Part shown: piece after piece, positions 16,582-23,914 of the stretch | Layout: each line of letters begins with the position of its first letter | How positions within the stretch are numbered: position 1 is the stretch's first letter | Assembly (NCBI GenBank): GCA_023411375.1 | Contig: JAEYOW010000011.1 | Location: 1 to 55,462, forward strand | DNA length: 55,462 nucleotides | Direction: 5' to 3' | Origin: Bacillota bacterium | GTDB taxonomy: Bacteria; Bacillota; Clostridia; Christensenellales; Aristaeellaceae | Notes under the pieces: model-generated | What the model was told of the DNA's origin: nothing | Database searches by the model: none | What the model saw: only the letters and a program-made list of their open reading frames with translations | Made by a program: the position numbers and the translations under genes

Positions 16582-17550
16582 TCAGGCCCAAAACACATCC
16601 GTGTTCTTATTTTCAAACGTAATAACCTGCTTTAAAAACGCGATGGCCTTCTGCAAGCCCTCGTTTACGCTCATCAGGCTGTCCTCATGCTCAATGCTCA
16701 ATACGTCGTCATACCCCACCATGCGCAGGCTGGACACGATATCCTTCCACAGCATGGCGTCATGCCCGTAACCTACGCTACGGAACAGCCAACTGCGCTC
16801 GCCCTCGCGGGTAAAGCTCTTGGCGTCCAGCACGCCGTTGACGGGGCAGTTAACAGGATCAAGCTTCGTATCCTTGGCGTGGAAGAAATAGATGGCGTCC
16901 TTCATGGAGCGAATGGCCGCCACGGGATCGATGCCCTGCCAAAAAAGATGGCTTGGGTCGAAATTCGCGCCGATCAGCGGACCGACCGCCTCGCGCAGGC
17001 GCATGAGCGTTTCGGGGTTATAGACGCAAAAGCCCGGGTGCATCTCCAGGGCGATTTTCTCAATGCCGTGCGCCGCAGCAAAAGCCGCCGCCTCGCGCCA
17101 GTAGGGAATCAGCACCTCGTTCCACTGGTAATCCAAAATTTGAGGGTAATCCTCCGGCCACGCGCACGTCACCCAGTTGGGGGTTTTATCCTCCGGGCAG
17201 CCGCCGGGGCAGCCGCTGAAACCCACGATACGCTTGACGCCGAGCCGTTCGGCCAGAAGCACCGCGCCCACGAAATCATCACGGAATTTTTTCGCGGTAT
17301 CCGCATCCGGATGAACGGGATTGCCGTGAGTGCTCAGCGCGCAGATTTCCAGATGGTTCTGCCTGAGCACCTGCTTAAACGCGTCCAGCTTATCGTCATC
17401 GTTCAAAAGCTCTGCCGGGTCGCAATGCGCTTTGCCCGGAAAGCCGCCGCAACCGATCTCGACCGCCTGTACGCCGCTGTCCGCGAGGTATTTCATGGCC
17501 TCGGCAAACGGCTGACCCGCCAGCACGGGATTAAAAACCGATAGTTTCAT
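16582..17550 (-). CDS. Sugar phosphate isomerase/epimerase (xylose isomerase-like TIM barrel)
   Basis: A 322-residue TIM barrel of the AP-endonuclease-2/IolE superfamily. Likely metal ligands are in IALEMHPG, NFDPSHLFWQG, FFHAKDTK and SIEHEDS, in the usual order. Family members isomerise or epimerise sugars, inositol derivatives or keto acids, and the substrate here is unknown. The start at 17550 has AAGGAGG; an earlier ATG at 17658 lies at the promoter -35 element and is rejected. Being next to glmM may mean amino sugar metabolism, but that is only inference. Confidence 0.82.
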   Translation of the reverse strand: MKLSVFNPVLAGQPFAEAMKYLADSGVQAVEIGCGGFPGKAHCDPAELLNDDDKLDAFKQVLRQNHLEICALSTHGNPVHPDADTAKKFRDDFVGAVLLAERLGVKRIVGFSGCPGGCPEDKTPNWVTCAWPEDYPQILDYQWNEVLIPYWREAAAFAAAHGIEKIALEMHPGFCVYNPETLMRLREAVGPLIGANFDPSHLFWQGIDPVAAIRSMKDAIYFFHAKDTKLDPVNCPVNGVLDAKSFTREGERSWLFRSVGYGHDAMLWKDIVSSLRMVGYDDVLSIEHEDSLMSVNEGLQKAIAFLKQVITFENKNTDVFWA

Positions 17551-17629
17551 GGGGTCTATTCCTCCTTCAAAGATGGATTCGCTTCTATTATCGACGATGG
17601 GATGTTGCATGATGTCTTGCTTCCGGAGT

Positions 17630-17658
17630 AGTATACCCTGTTTATTGTAAAAATTCAA
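17630..17658 (-). promoter_or_regulatory. Promoter for the isomerase-glmM-nitroreductase genes
   Basis: Minus strand TTGAAT (17653-17658), 17 bases, TATACT (17630-17635). Confidence 0.75.
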
Positions 17659-17725
17659 GTCTGCCCCAGTCTACAAGATATAGCGCAAATCGCGGATAGA
17701 GACGCAAAAAACCCACCAGCGGCAG

Positions 17726-17754
17726 TTGACAGCGCGCATGCCGGATGATAGACT
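17726..17754 (+). promoter_or_regulatory. Promoter of the five-gene ATPase-deoC unit
   Basis: TTGACA (17726-17731), 17 bases, TAGACT (17749-17754), about 69 bases before the first ATG. No other strong promoter or terminator was seen until 23149. Confidence 0.7.
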
Positions 17755-17822
17755 TTGAAGCAGGGCAAAGGCTGTCGACTTTTGTCGGCGTATGCCCAAG
17801 CGACACGCAAAGGAGCGACGAC

Positions 17823-18245
17823 ATGTCGTTGATCAATCAGGAATCGGGCGACCTTGCGTTTTCCGATGGGTTTTGCCTGCGCGCCGGAATGCCCGCGCGT
17901 GAGCTTTCGGAGCGCCTTTTCGCCATGCGGGAGGGCATTGCCTGCCTGCCCGCGCATCCGGCGCACGGCGGAAGCCTCGCGCCCGTATGCCAGCTTGAAA
18001 ACGGCGGACTACAGCTTGTGACGCTCTACGTCGATACCATTAATGGAAAACCATGCCCGGGAGCGGACCGCCGGCGCGCTTTCCTCTTCTCCGCGCTTCA
18101 TTTGAAGGACCCGTGCCCGGACACGCGCCGCAGCGTCAAAGTCCGCTGTCCATTCGGGGAGCTGATGATTACCACCGACCCCTATACGGGTCAGACCAGC
18201 GCGCGCATCCAATATGTTGCGCGGGAAAAACCGCTCGTTCCCTAA
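17823..18245 (+). CDS. Unrecognised 140-residue protein, first gene of the ATPase-deoC unit
   Basis: The family is not recognised. The protein has no signal peptide or membrane segment and is predicted cytoplasmic. The N-terminal half is mixed helix (LSERLFAMREGIACLP), and the C-terminal half looks strand-rich (LVTLYVDTI, FLFSALHL, VKVRCPFGELMITTDP). AAAGGAG lies 8 bases before the ATG. It is followed after 61 bases by another unknown gene on the same strand. Confidence 0.6.
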   Translation: MSLINQESGDLAFSDGFCLRAGMPARELSERLFAMREGIACLPAHPAHGGSLAPVCQLENGGLQLVTLYVDTINGKPCPGADRRRAFLFSALHLKDPCPDTRRSVKVRCPFGELMITTDPYTGQTSARIQYVAREKPLVP

Positions 18246-18306
18246 CCAAAAGTCCCGAAGGCTTTTTCCTAATCTTGTTTATAATTATGAGAGGATGGTG
18301 ATAAGC

Positions 18307-18894
18307 ATGCAAACGGCAATTATGCCCATCATGCGAGATTATCTGATCCGTTATCAACAAACCGCCATCAAAGAGACGGGACGCAGGCCGTTGACATTCC
18401 TGCGCACGCCCATGGATGAAAAGCTGGTGCTGCCCGGCTGCCAGCGTCCCGGCTATGCTTTTTGGCAGCCCATCCCCTGGAAGGATGGCAATGTGCCGCT
18501 TGGAGAAGCCGCCTCCCGGTTTCATCAGAGCATTGTGGACTATTTATCCATGTGCCAGTTTATGGAAATCCGTTTCAACCTGCCGGTCGCGCATATGGGC
18601 AGCCCTTTAAGCTTCCTTTACAAGCGGGTTTTTGAAACCTATAAAAACACAGAGAACGCGCCTCCGTCCCGCGCGTTTAACGAGGCTCTGCTTTATCAAC
18701 GCGAGCATCCCGACCTGCCCCTGTGCTTCTGCATGGCGGCCACCTGCGACGGCGCGGATCCGCTGCTGCTGATGCTGCGCGCCGAGGACGGTCAGGCCTT
18801 CGTGCAGTATGCCGACCGCAGCGCCGAGCCCCTGTACCTCAAGTTGGCGGTAGACCGCCTGCTTCCCAAGCTTCAATTCGTCTACGACCTGTAA
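18307..18894 (+). CDS. Unrecognised 195-residue protein, second gene of the ATPase-deoC unit
   Basis: The family is not recognised. The sequence is soluble and slightly basic, with a helical N-terminus (MPIMRDYLIRYQQTAIKETG) and a compact C-terminal part containing LPLCFCMAATCDGADPLLLM and LKLAVDRLLPKLQFVYDL. Two in-frame ATG codons (18295 and 18307) are possible. GAGAGG lies 12 bases upstream of the second and overlaps the first, so 18307 is preferred without certainty. The next gene starts 40 bases after its stop with its own strong site. Confidence 0.6.
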   Translation: MQTAIMPIMRDYLIRYQQTAIKETGRRPLTFLRTPMDEKLVLPGCQRPGYAFWQPIPWKDGNVPLGEAASRFHQSIVDYLSMCQFMEIRFNLPVAHMGSPLSFLYKRVFETYKNTENAPPSRAFNEALLYQREHPDLPLCFCMAATCDGADPLLLMLRAEDGQAFVQYADRSAEPLYLKLAVDRLLPKLQFVYDL

Positions 18895-18934
18895 TCCGCC
18901 CAATCAATCCCCCTGCCTGAAAGGAGGCGAAGGC

Positions 18935-21031
18935 ATGCGCCTGACGACAAGGCAAACCGGTATCATCAGCTATGCCGGGCTGGACAAGGACGCTCTTTGG
19001 GCAAAGGCTAAGCGCGCCTTTGCCCAGGCGGACGAGGAGGTGCCGGGACGCTACGCCTCGTTTCTGCCGATTTTCCCCATTGAGCTTGTGCAAAACATGA
19101 GTTACGTGGGCGCTTCGGACAGCAACCACGCGCGCGTCTCGCCCGCGGGCTTCTCCATCGACCCAACGGAATACCACCAGAAGTTGTACGAGCAGATGCC
19201 CGAGCTGTACGCCGACGATAACCGCAGCCGCAACTTCGATTATGAGGGACGCTTCAAAGGGCGCGCCGTGATGACGGTGGACCGTACCTGGGCGACCATT
19301 TTCCCGCAGTACCAGCCGTTTATGGGCGAGCGGCTCGTCATTCATATGATCGGCGGCGGACACCAGGCGGTTGCCGTGCCGGAGAGCGTATATCCGCGCG
19401 GTTGCGGTATTTTGCGCAGCGCCGAAATGGATATGCGCGTCACCGCGCGTTGCGAACACTTTACCGCCTATGTCCGGCAGCGTATCGCATCCGGCCAAAA
19501 ATATGATCCCGTACTTTTTGAGGATGATTACCTGCGTATCAACGACCTGTTGCCCGTATGCGTCAAGCAGGCGGAGCTGGGCCGCGTCATGCAAGACCTG
19601 TGCATCATCAAAAGCCTTCAGGGCGAGCAATCCAGCGCCGGCCTGTTTACGGAAAACGCAAAGCGCGCCGAGCATATCACGCAGTACGTACCCTTCCGTT
19701 CCGCCTGCGATACCTTTGAAAGCGCGCCCATCACCCGCGCCACCGCGCGCCTGGTGCAGCTGCATTTCGAAGGCGACGAATTTATCAGCGACCTCTGGAT
19801 GCCCTATCAGGACGCGAGCGAGTATATCGACAAGCAGCGCATGACGCTGGACGTCCGCTCGCTCTGCGAGGGCTTCCAGGTCGCCCCCGCCTATGACCCC
19901 GAAACCGGCGGCGGCCGCTATCCCGACTGTGTGCGGGTGGTGATCGTCCGTGACCGGGACATTCGCCCCATGGTGGCCGACACCCTCAATAATCCCGCCT
20001 ACGGCAGTGGTATGAGTCCGCTGGGTATGATCAACAAGCTGGTCTTTTTGAGTGAAAGCAAGGAGCTTTTGCGCCAGCGCAAGCTGGCGCCTGAAGAGGC
20101 GCGGCTCCAGTGTGAAAATACCCGCGTCGGAACGGAGGATTTCCGTCGCATGACCGCCTTGGCCGCGTTGCAGGAGCATAAGGGCAAGCTGGTGGACGCG
20201 ATGTACCGCCGTGAAAGCGCCCTTTCGCAGATGCAGACGGGTTCCCGAGCTTACGAGCGCGCCAGGGAGCTGCTAAATGAAAAAGTGGAGCGTCTGGCCG
20301 CGCAGGTGGCGCACGAGGGCGCCGCGCAGGGCCGCGGACAGTTAAGCGGCTACGACGCGGATATTGATTATCTGCGCCGAATGCAGCAAAACCGCGAGGG
20401 CGTGCCCGACGAGGAGGAGCACGAGCCGGTCGCGTTTGCCGTGGACCCTTTGCGCGAGTTGAGTATCGAAAGCGGATACGCCATGCGCAACAGCGTCCGT
20501 TGCTTCGGCATGGCCGAGCTGTATGACGGCGCGCCGGATGAGGAGCCGGACGTGCCCGTTGAAGAGAACGCCGAAGGAGCAACGGAATCCGAGCCGGAGG
20601 CAGCGGCGGAAACGCCGGAAGCCGAAACGGCAGCATCCTCCGAGCCTGATTTGGCGGATGAGCCAAGCGGGGACGGCGCGCTCACGGAGGAAGAAGCGGT
20701 TCAACGAGCATCCGAACCCGAGCCGGAGGCAGCGGCGGAAACGCAGGAAGCCGAAGCGGCAGCATCCTCCGAGCCTGATTTGGCGGACGAGCCAAGCGGG
20801 GACGGCGCGCTCACGGAGGAAGAAGCCGCTGCGCTTGACAAGGGAGCTACCGGAGCGCAGGGCACGGCCGGCAACCGGTCCATGAAGCAGAAATTGCAAA
20901 GCACCCATCCCAAGGTGTCCATGACCGACCTTTCCCGGAACCGGCTGTCCGGGCGGGAAAACGCAGCTCAAACCATTAACAAGCAGGGTAAAATGGCGCA
21001 GCTTCTGGAGCGCAAAAAACATAACCCCTGA
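18935..21031 (+). CDS. Unrecognised 698-residue protein with acidic tandem repeats, partner of a VirD4-like ATPase
   Basis: No known family is recognised. Residues 1-400 look like a folded, soluble multi-domain region (for example VDRTWATIFPQYQPFMGERL, DDYLRINDLLPVCVKQ, CVRVVIVRDRDIRP). Residues about 410-465 are strongly helical and may form a coiled coil (EHKGKLVDAMYRRESALSQM). Residues about 530-640 are Glu/Ala/Pro-rich and disordered, with two copies of a 43-residue unit. A basic tail of about 50 residues (KVSMTDLSRNRLSGRENA) ends the protein. No metal or nucleotide motif is evident. AAAGGAGG precedes the ATG, and the ATPase gene follows after 17 bases, which suggests a functional pair. 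Confidence 0.65.
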   Translation: MRLTTRQTGIISYAGLDKDALWAKAKRAFAQADEEVPGRYASFLPIFPIELVQNMSYVGASDSNHARVSPAGFSIDPTEYHQKLYEQMPELYADDNRSRNFDYEGRFKGRAVMTVDRTWATIFPQYQPFMGERLVIHMIGGGHQAVAVPESVYPRGCGILRSAEMDMRVTARCEHFTAYVRQRIASGQKYDPVLFEDDYLRINDLLPVCVKQAELGRVMQDLCIIKSLQGEQSSAGLFTENAKRAEHITQYVPFRSACDTFESAPITRATARLVQLHFEGDEFISDLWMPYQDASEYIDKQRMTLDVRSLCEGFQVAPAYDPETGGGRYPDCVRVVIVRDRDIRPMVADTLNNPAYGSGMSPLGMINKLVFLSESKELLRQRKLAPEEARLQCENTRVGTEDFRRMTALAALQEHKGKLVDAMYRRESALSQMQTGSRAYERARELLNEKVERLAAQVAHEGAAQGRGQLSGYDADIDYLRRMQQNREGVPDEEEHEPVAFAVDPLRELSIESGYAMRNSVRCFGMAELYDGAPDEEPDVPVEENAEGATESEPEAAAETPEAETAASSEPDLADEPSGDGALTEEEAVQRASEPEPEAAAETQEAEAAASSEPDLADEPSGDGALTEEEAAALDKGATGAQGTAGNRSMKQKLQSTHPKVSMTDLSRNRLSGRENAAQTINKQGKMAQLLERKKHNP
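20591..20827 (+). repeat. Two-copy 129-bp direct repeat inside the 698-residue gene
   Basis: The sequence from 20591 recurs from 20720 with a 129-base period (43 codons) and only a few differences over about 108 bases of each copy. Each copy encodes EPEAAAET..EAE.AASSEPD and LADEPSGDGALTEEEA. Near-identity at silent sites points to a recent duplication or ongoing length change. Confidence 0.85.
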
Positions 21032-21048
21032 TTTTCAGGAGGTAGCAT

Positions 21049-22341
21049 ATGCCGCAGCCAAACGTCCTAAAAGGCCTTCAAATCGCAAAGGATATTCCCT
21101 ACCGTGACCCGGAGGCGGTTTTCGCGCTGGTGGGAACGGACGGCATGGGTAAAGGCGCGTACCTGCCCGTGGGCGACAGCATGCTCGACCGCCATATGCT
21201 GCTTCTGGGCAGCGCGGCCACGGGCAAAACCAACATGCTTTTGCACCTGTCGCGAAACCTGCGCGCCAACCTCTCCCAGGATGATGTGATGGTTATTTTT
21301 GACCCGACGGGAGATTTTTACCGTGCGCTGTACCAGCCGGGCGACGCGGTGCTCGCAGACGACAGCCGCGCCTGCGGCCCGGACGGCGACGGCGACTGGA
21401 ACCTGTTTGAGGAGCTGACGGACCCCGACCGCCTGATCGAGGACGCGTCCTCGCTGTGCGACCTGCTCTTTCAGGAGCGCATCCGTGGCGCGGTACGTCC
21501 GTTCTATCCCATGGCAGCGCGGGATCTGGCCATGGCGCTGATCGTCTACCTTAAAAAGCAGGGCGGCAATGACCTGTGCAACAACCTCGCTCTGCGGGAG
21601 CTGATCGACGGCTTTGACGCGGAGAGCATGTGCGAGATTTTGCAGTCCGAGCCGGAGCTCCGCGCCTTTTCCTGTTACCTGGGCGACCCGGGAAGCGAGC
21701 AGGCGCAGGGCGTGGTCGCGGCGCTTCAGCAGGCGGCGCGGGAGCTGCTGGCGGGCCGTTTCGGGCGCGAGGGCACCCTGGGCATACGCCCCCTGCTCCG
21801 TTCTCGGGGCGGCAAGGTCGTCTTTATCTGTTACGATCCTTCTCACGGCAGTCTGACGCGCCCGGTATTCGCCGCGCTTTGCGACCTCTGCCTCAAGGAA
21901 GCGCTCAGCCGGGTTATCCGCGACGGCAATATCTATCTGATATTGGACGACGCAAGCGTGTTGTCCCCGCTTCCCCATCTGGAGGACGCGCTTTTGCTCG
22001 GCCGGGGCAAGGGCCTGAGGGTAATGCTGTCGTCCATCGGGACAGGCGCGCTGGAAGCCCGTTACGGCGCGGCGGCCCAGCCCCTGCTTTCCGCCATCGG
22101 CACGACGGTCGCCTTCCGCCTTCAGGACCGTCCAAGCCGCGATTATGTCAAAAGCCTCTATGGCCGCCACCGCGTGGTAGAAGCCTACCGTTCCTCCACG
22201 CAGCGCGGCATAGTGGAGCAGGTTGTGGATGAATACGTCGTCTGCGACGAGGATTTAACCGCCCTGCCCACGGGAGAGAGCATTATCTCCACCATGCATT
22301 ATCCGCCCTTCCGCTTCCGCCTAAAGCCATATGGCGCCTGA
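21049..22341 (+). CDS. Soluble VirD4/TraG-like ATPase
   Basis: A 430-residue P-loop ATPase. Walker A is GSAATGKT at residues 54-61, and VIFDPTGDFY follows as in type IV coupling ATPases. The Walker B equivalent is LILDDAS near 300, with Asp-Asp where VirD4/TraG proteins have Asp-Glu. The next stretch (SPLPHLEDALLLGRGKGLRV, then MLSSIGTG.LEARYG) matches the TraM-recognition part of TraD/TraG proteins (DE..., GRxxG, QS..QL...YG). The N-terminal transmembrane helices of VirD4 are absent, so the protein should be cytoplasmic. No relaxase, VirB4 or pilus gene is nearby. AGGAGG precedes the start, and deoC follows after 34 bases. Confidence 0.72.
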   Translation: MPQPNVLKGLQIAKDIPYRDPEAVFALVGTDGMGKGAYLPVGDSMLDRHMLLLGSAATGKTNMLLHLSRNLRANLSQDDVMVIFDPTGDFYRALYQPGDAVLADDSRACGPDGDGDWNLFEELTDPDRLIEDASSLCDLLFQERIRGAVRPFYPMAARDLAMALIVYLKKQGGNDLCNNLALRELIDGFDAESMCEILQSEPELRAFSCYLGDPGSEQAQGVVAALQQAARELLAGRFGREGTLGIRPLLRSRGGKVVFICYDPSHGSLTRPVFAALCDLCLKEALSRVIRDGNIYLILDDASVLSPLPHLEDALLLGRGKGLRVMLSSIGTGALEARYGAAAQPLLSAIGTTVAFRLQDRPSRDYVKSLYGRHRVVEAYRSSTQRGIVEQVVDEYVVCDEDLTALPTGESIISTMHYPPFRFRLKPYGA

Positions 22342-22375
22342 CCGGCGCGGTTATCAAACAAAGGAGGAATCCATC

Positions 22376-23125
22376 ATGAGCCTAACCCCTCACGATATCG
22401 CTAAAATGCTGGATCACAGCACCCTTCAACCTTATCTGACCGAGGAGGACATCCGCAGGGGCTGTGAAACCGCCCTTCAATACGACGTCGCCAGCGTCTG
22501 CGCGCGTCCTGCCGATATGAAGCTGGTTAACAAACTGCTTAACGGCAGCGACGTAAAGGTATGCACGGTCATCGGTTTTCCGCACGGCAACCACAAGCCG
22601 GAAATCAAGCTGGCGGAAGCGAAGGCCGCGCTGGCCGACGGCTGCGACGAGTTGGATATGGTTCTCAACATCGGCAGGATGATCGCGGGAGACGAGGCCT
22701 ACGTACAGGATGAAATCCGGTCGGTTTGCGACGCCGCGCACGCTGCCGGCGCAAAGATTAAGGTCATTCTTGAAAACTGTTACCTGAGCGACGCGCAGAA
22801 AAAGCGCGCGTGCGAGCTGTCCGCCGAAGCGGGCGCCGACTGGGTCAAGACCAGCACCGGCTATGGTACAAGCGGCTGCAAGCTTGCCGATCTGCGGCTG
22901 ATGCGTTCATCCGTGCCATTGGGCGTACAGGTTAAAGGCAGCGGCGGTATCCGGGACCTGGACACGGTTTTGTGCGCGCGTCAAATCGGCGCTACGCGCT
23001 GCGGCGTATCCGCTACCGAAAAGATTATGAAGGAAGCCGGGGAGCGCTTCGCGCGCGGAGAGCTTCGCGAAATGACCGCCGAAGAAGTCGCCGCCTTTGA
23101 CGGCGGGGAATCGTCCGGCTACTGA
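22376..23125 (+). CDS. deoC: Deoxyribose-phosphate aldolase
   Basis: A 249-residue class I aldolase that cleaves 2-deoxyribose-5-phosphate to glyceraldehyde-3-phosphate and acetaldehyde in deoxynucleoside breakdown. The Schiff-base lysine is K158 in VKTSTGYG, the second active-site lysine is K187 in VKGSGGIR, and D94 lies in ELDMVLNIG. The start has AAAGGAGG 7 bases upstream. It is the last gene of the unit that contains the VirD4-like ATPase and has its terminator at 23149. Usual neighbours such as deoD, pdp or cdd are absent here. Confidence 0.95.
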   Translation: MSLTPHDIAKMLDHSTLQPYLTEEDIRRGCETALQYDVASVCARPADMKLVNKLLNGSDVKVCTVIGFPHGNHKPEIKLAEAKAALADGCDELDMVLNIGRMIAGDEAYVQDEIRSVCDAAHAAGAKIKVILENCYLSDAQKKRACELSAEAGADWVKTSTGYGTSGCKLADLRLMRSSVPLGVQVKGSGGIRDLDTVLCARQIGATRCGVSATEKIMKEAGERFARGELREMTAEEVAAFDGGESSGY

Positions 23126-23148
23126 GTTTCCTTGGAGAATCCCGACAC

Positions 23149-23196
23149 AAAAAGCCCTGTCCTCCTGGCCGTCCGGGTAGGGAACAGGGCTTTTTT
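23149..23196 (+). terminator. Strong terminator after deoC
   Basis: AAAAGCCCTGT (23150-23160) pairs with ACAGGGCTTTT (23184-23194), followed by further T. It also has a T-run on the minus strand and may serve the convergent gene at 23254. Confidence 0.85.
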
Positions 23197-23253
23197 CATG
23201 CTTTCCAACAAGCAATCAGCAGGCAAACGCAGAATGAACCCACTGTAATCGCG

Positions 23254-23709
23254 TCAGGGCTGAATTTCCACCTCGTCAATCTTATTCCGGTAAGAAAACA
23301 GAACGTTCATATCCTTCTCCTCCAGCGCGACGCAGCCCTGCGTCCAGTCTGCCGCCGTCCCGCCTTCATGGATATAAATCTCGCCGCCAAGGGGTGTCCC
23401 CCACGGCGGCCTCCGATTTTGCGCATGCGCCAGCCGGATGGCCTCAAAGGTGTGCCCGTCGATTTGCCCCTTCGCAAGGGCTTGCCGGGCGTCCTCAGGG
23501 CTCGGATAGCTCAGCCCCAGGCTTCTTCCATACTTACCCGCCTCCTTGACCAGACAGACCCGGTAAACGCCCTCGGGCGTCCTGCCGTCTCCTTCCATTT
23601 CCTTGCGGCCTTCGGGCGCCCGTCCCAATGCGATCCGGCAGCGCAGCAGCGCGCGCGCGCCGTCCGTTAAAGTCAACAGGCGCGCGTTTTTTTCGATCAC
23701 AACGCGCAC
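23254..23709 (-). CDS. L,D-transpeptidase (YkuD)-fold protein without signal peptide
   Basis: A 151-residue protein with the YkuD catalytic pattern: H114 in IYIHEGG and C126 in WTQGCVAL. The normal family motif is HGT-x-S-x-GC[IV]R; here the final Arg is Ala-Leu. GTG at 23709 is chosen as start because AGGAGG lies 7 bases upstream; the in-frame ATG at 23760 precedes that site. With this start there is no leader or membrane segment. L,D-transpeptidases cross-link peptidoglycan outside the cell, so the lack of an export signal is unexpected, and a cytoplasmic or spore-related role is possible. Confidence 0.8.
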   Translation of the reverse strand: MRVVIEKNARLLTLTDGARALLRCRIALGRAPEGRKEMEGDGRTPEGVYRVCLVKEAGKYGRSLGLSYPSPEDARQALAKGQIDGHTFEAIRLAHAQNRRPPWGTPLGGEIYIHEGGTAADWTQGCVALEEKDMNVLFSYRNKIDEVEIQP

Positions 23710-23783
23710 GCGGCCACCTCCTTTATTAAAAGTGATCAACCTGTGAATAGTCTGTAACATTCTAGCATTCGACCTCTAAACCC

Positions 23784-23812
23784 TTGCGGAAAGCGCTTTT
23801 GTATGTCATAAT
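23784..23812 (+). promoter_or_regulatory. Promoter for the foldase gene
   Basis: TTGCGG (23784-23789), 17 bases, CATAAT (23807-23812). It leaves a leader of about 95 bases. Confidence 0.68.
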
Positions 23813-23914
23813 GGCGGAGATATCAAATCGTGAGGCGCACGTGTGCCCGCACCGGCGGCGCGCGCCCAGAACCGCCCCCTTTGATAATCCGTTTGTGAAA
23901 GGAACGTTGATCCA

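Noticed and set aside
20591..20827. Direct repeat considered as part of a CRISPR or VNTR array
   Set aside because: There are only two long copies in frame within a coding region, with no spacers; it is a protein repeat.
17823..22341. Reading the VirD4-like gene cluster as a conjugative or integrative element
   Set aside because: No relaxase, integrase, VirB4-type ATPase, attachment repeats or change in base composition was seen around it.
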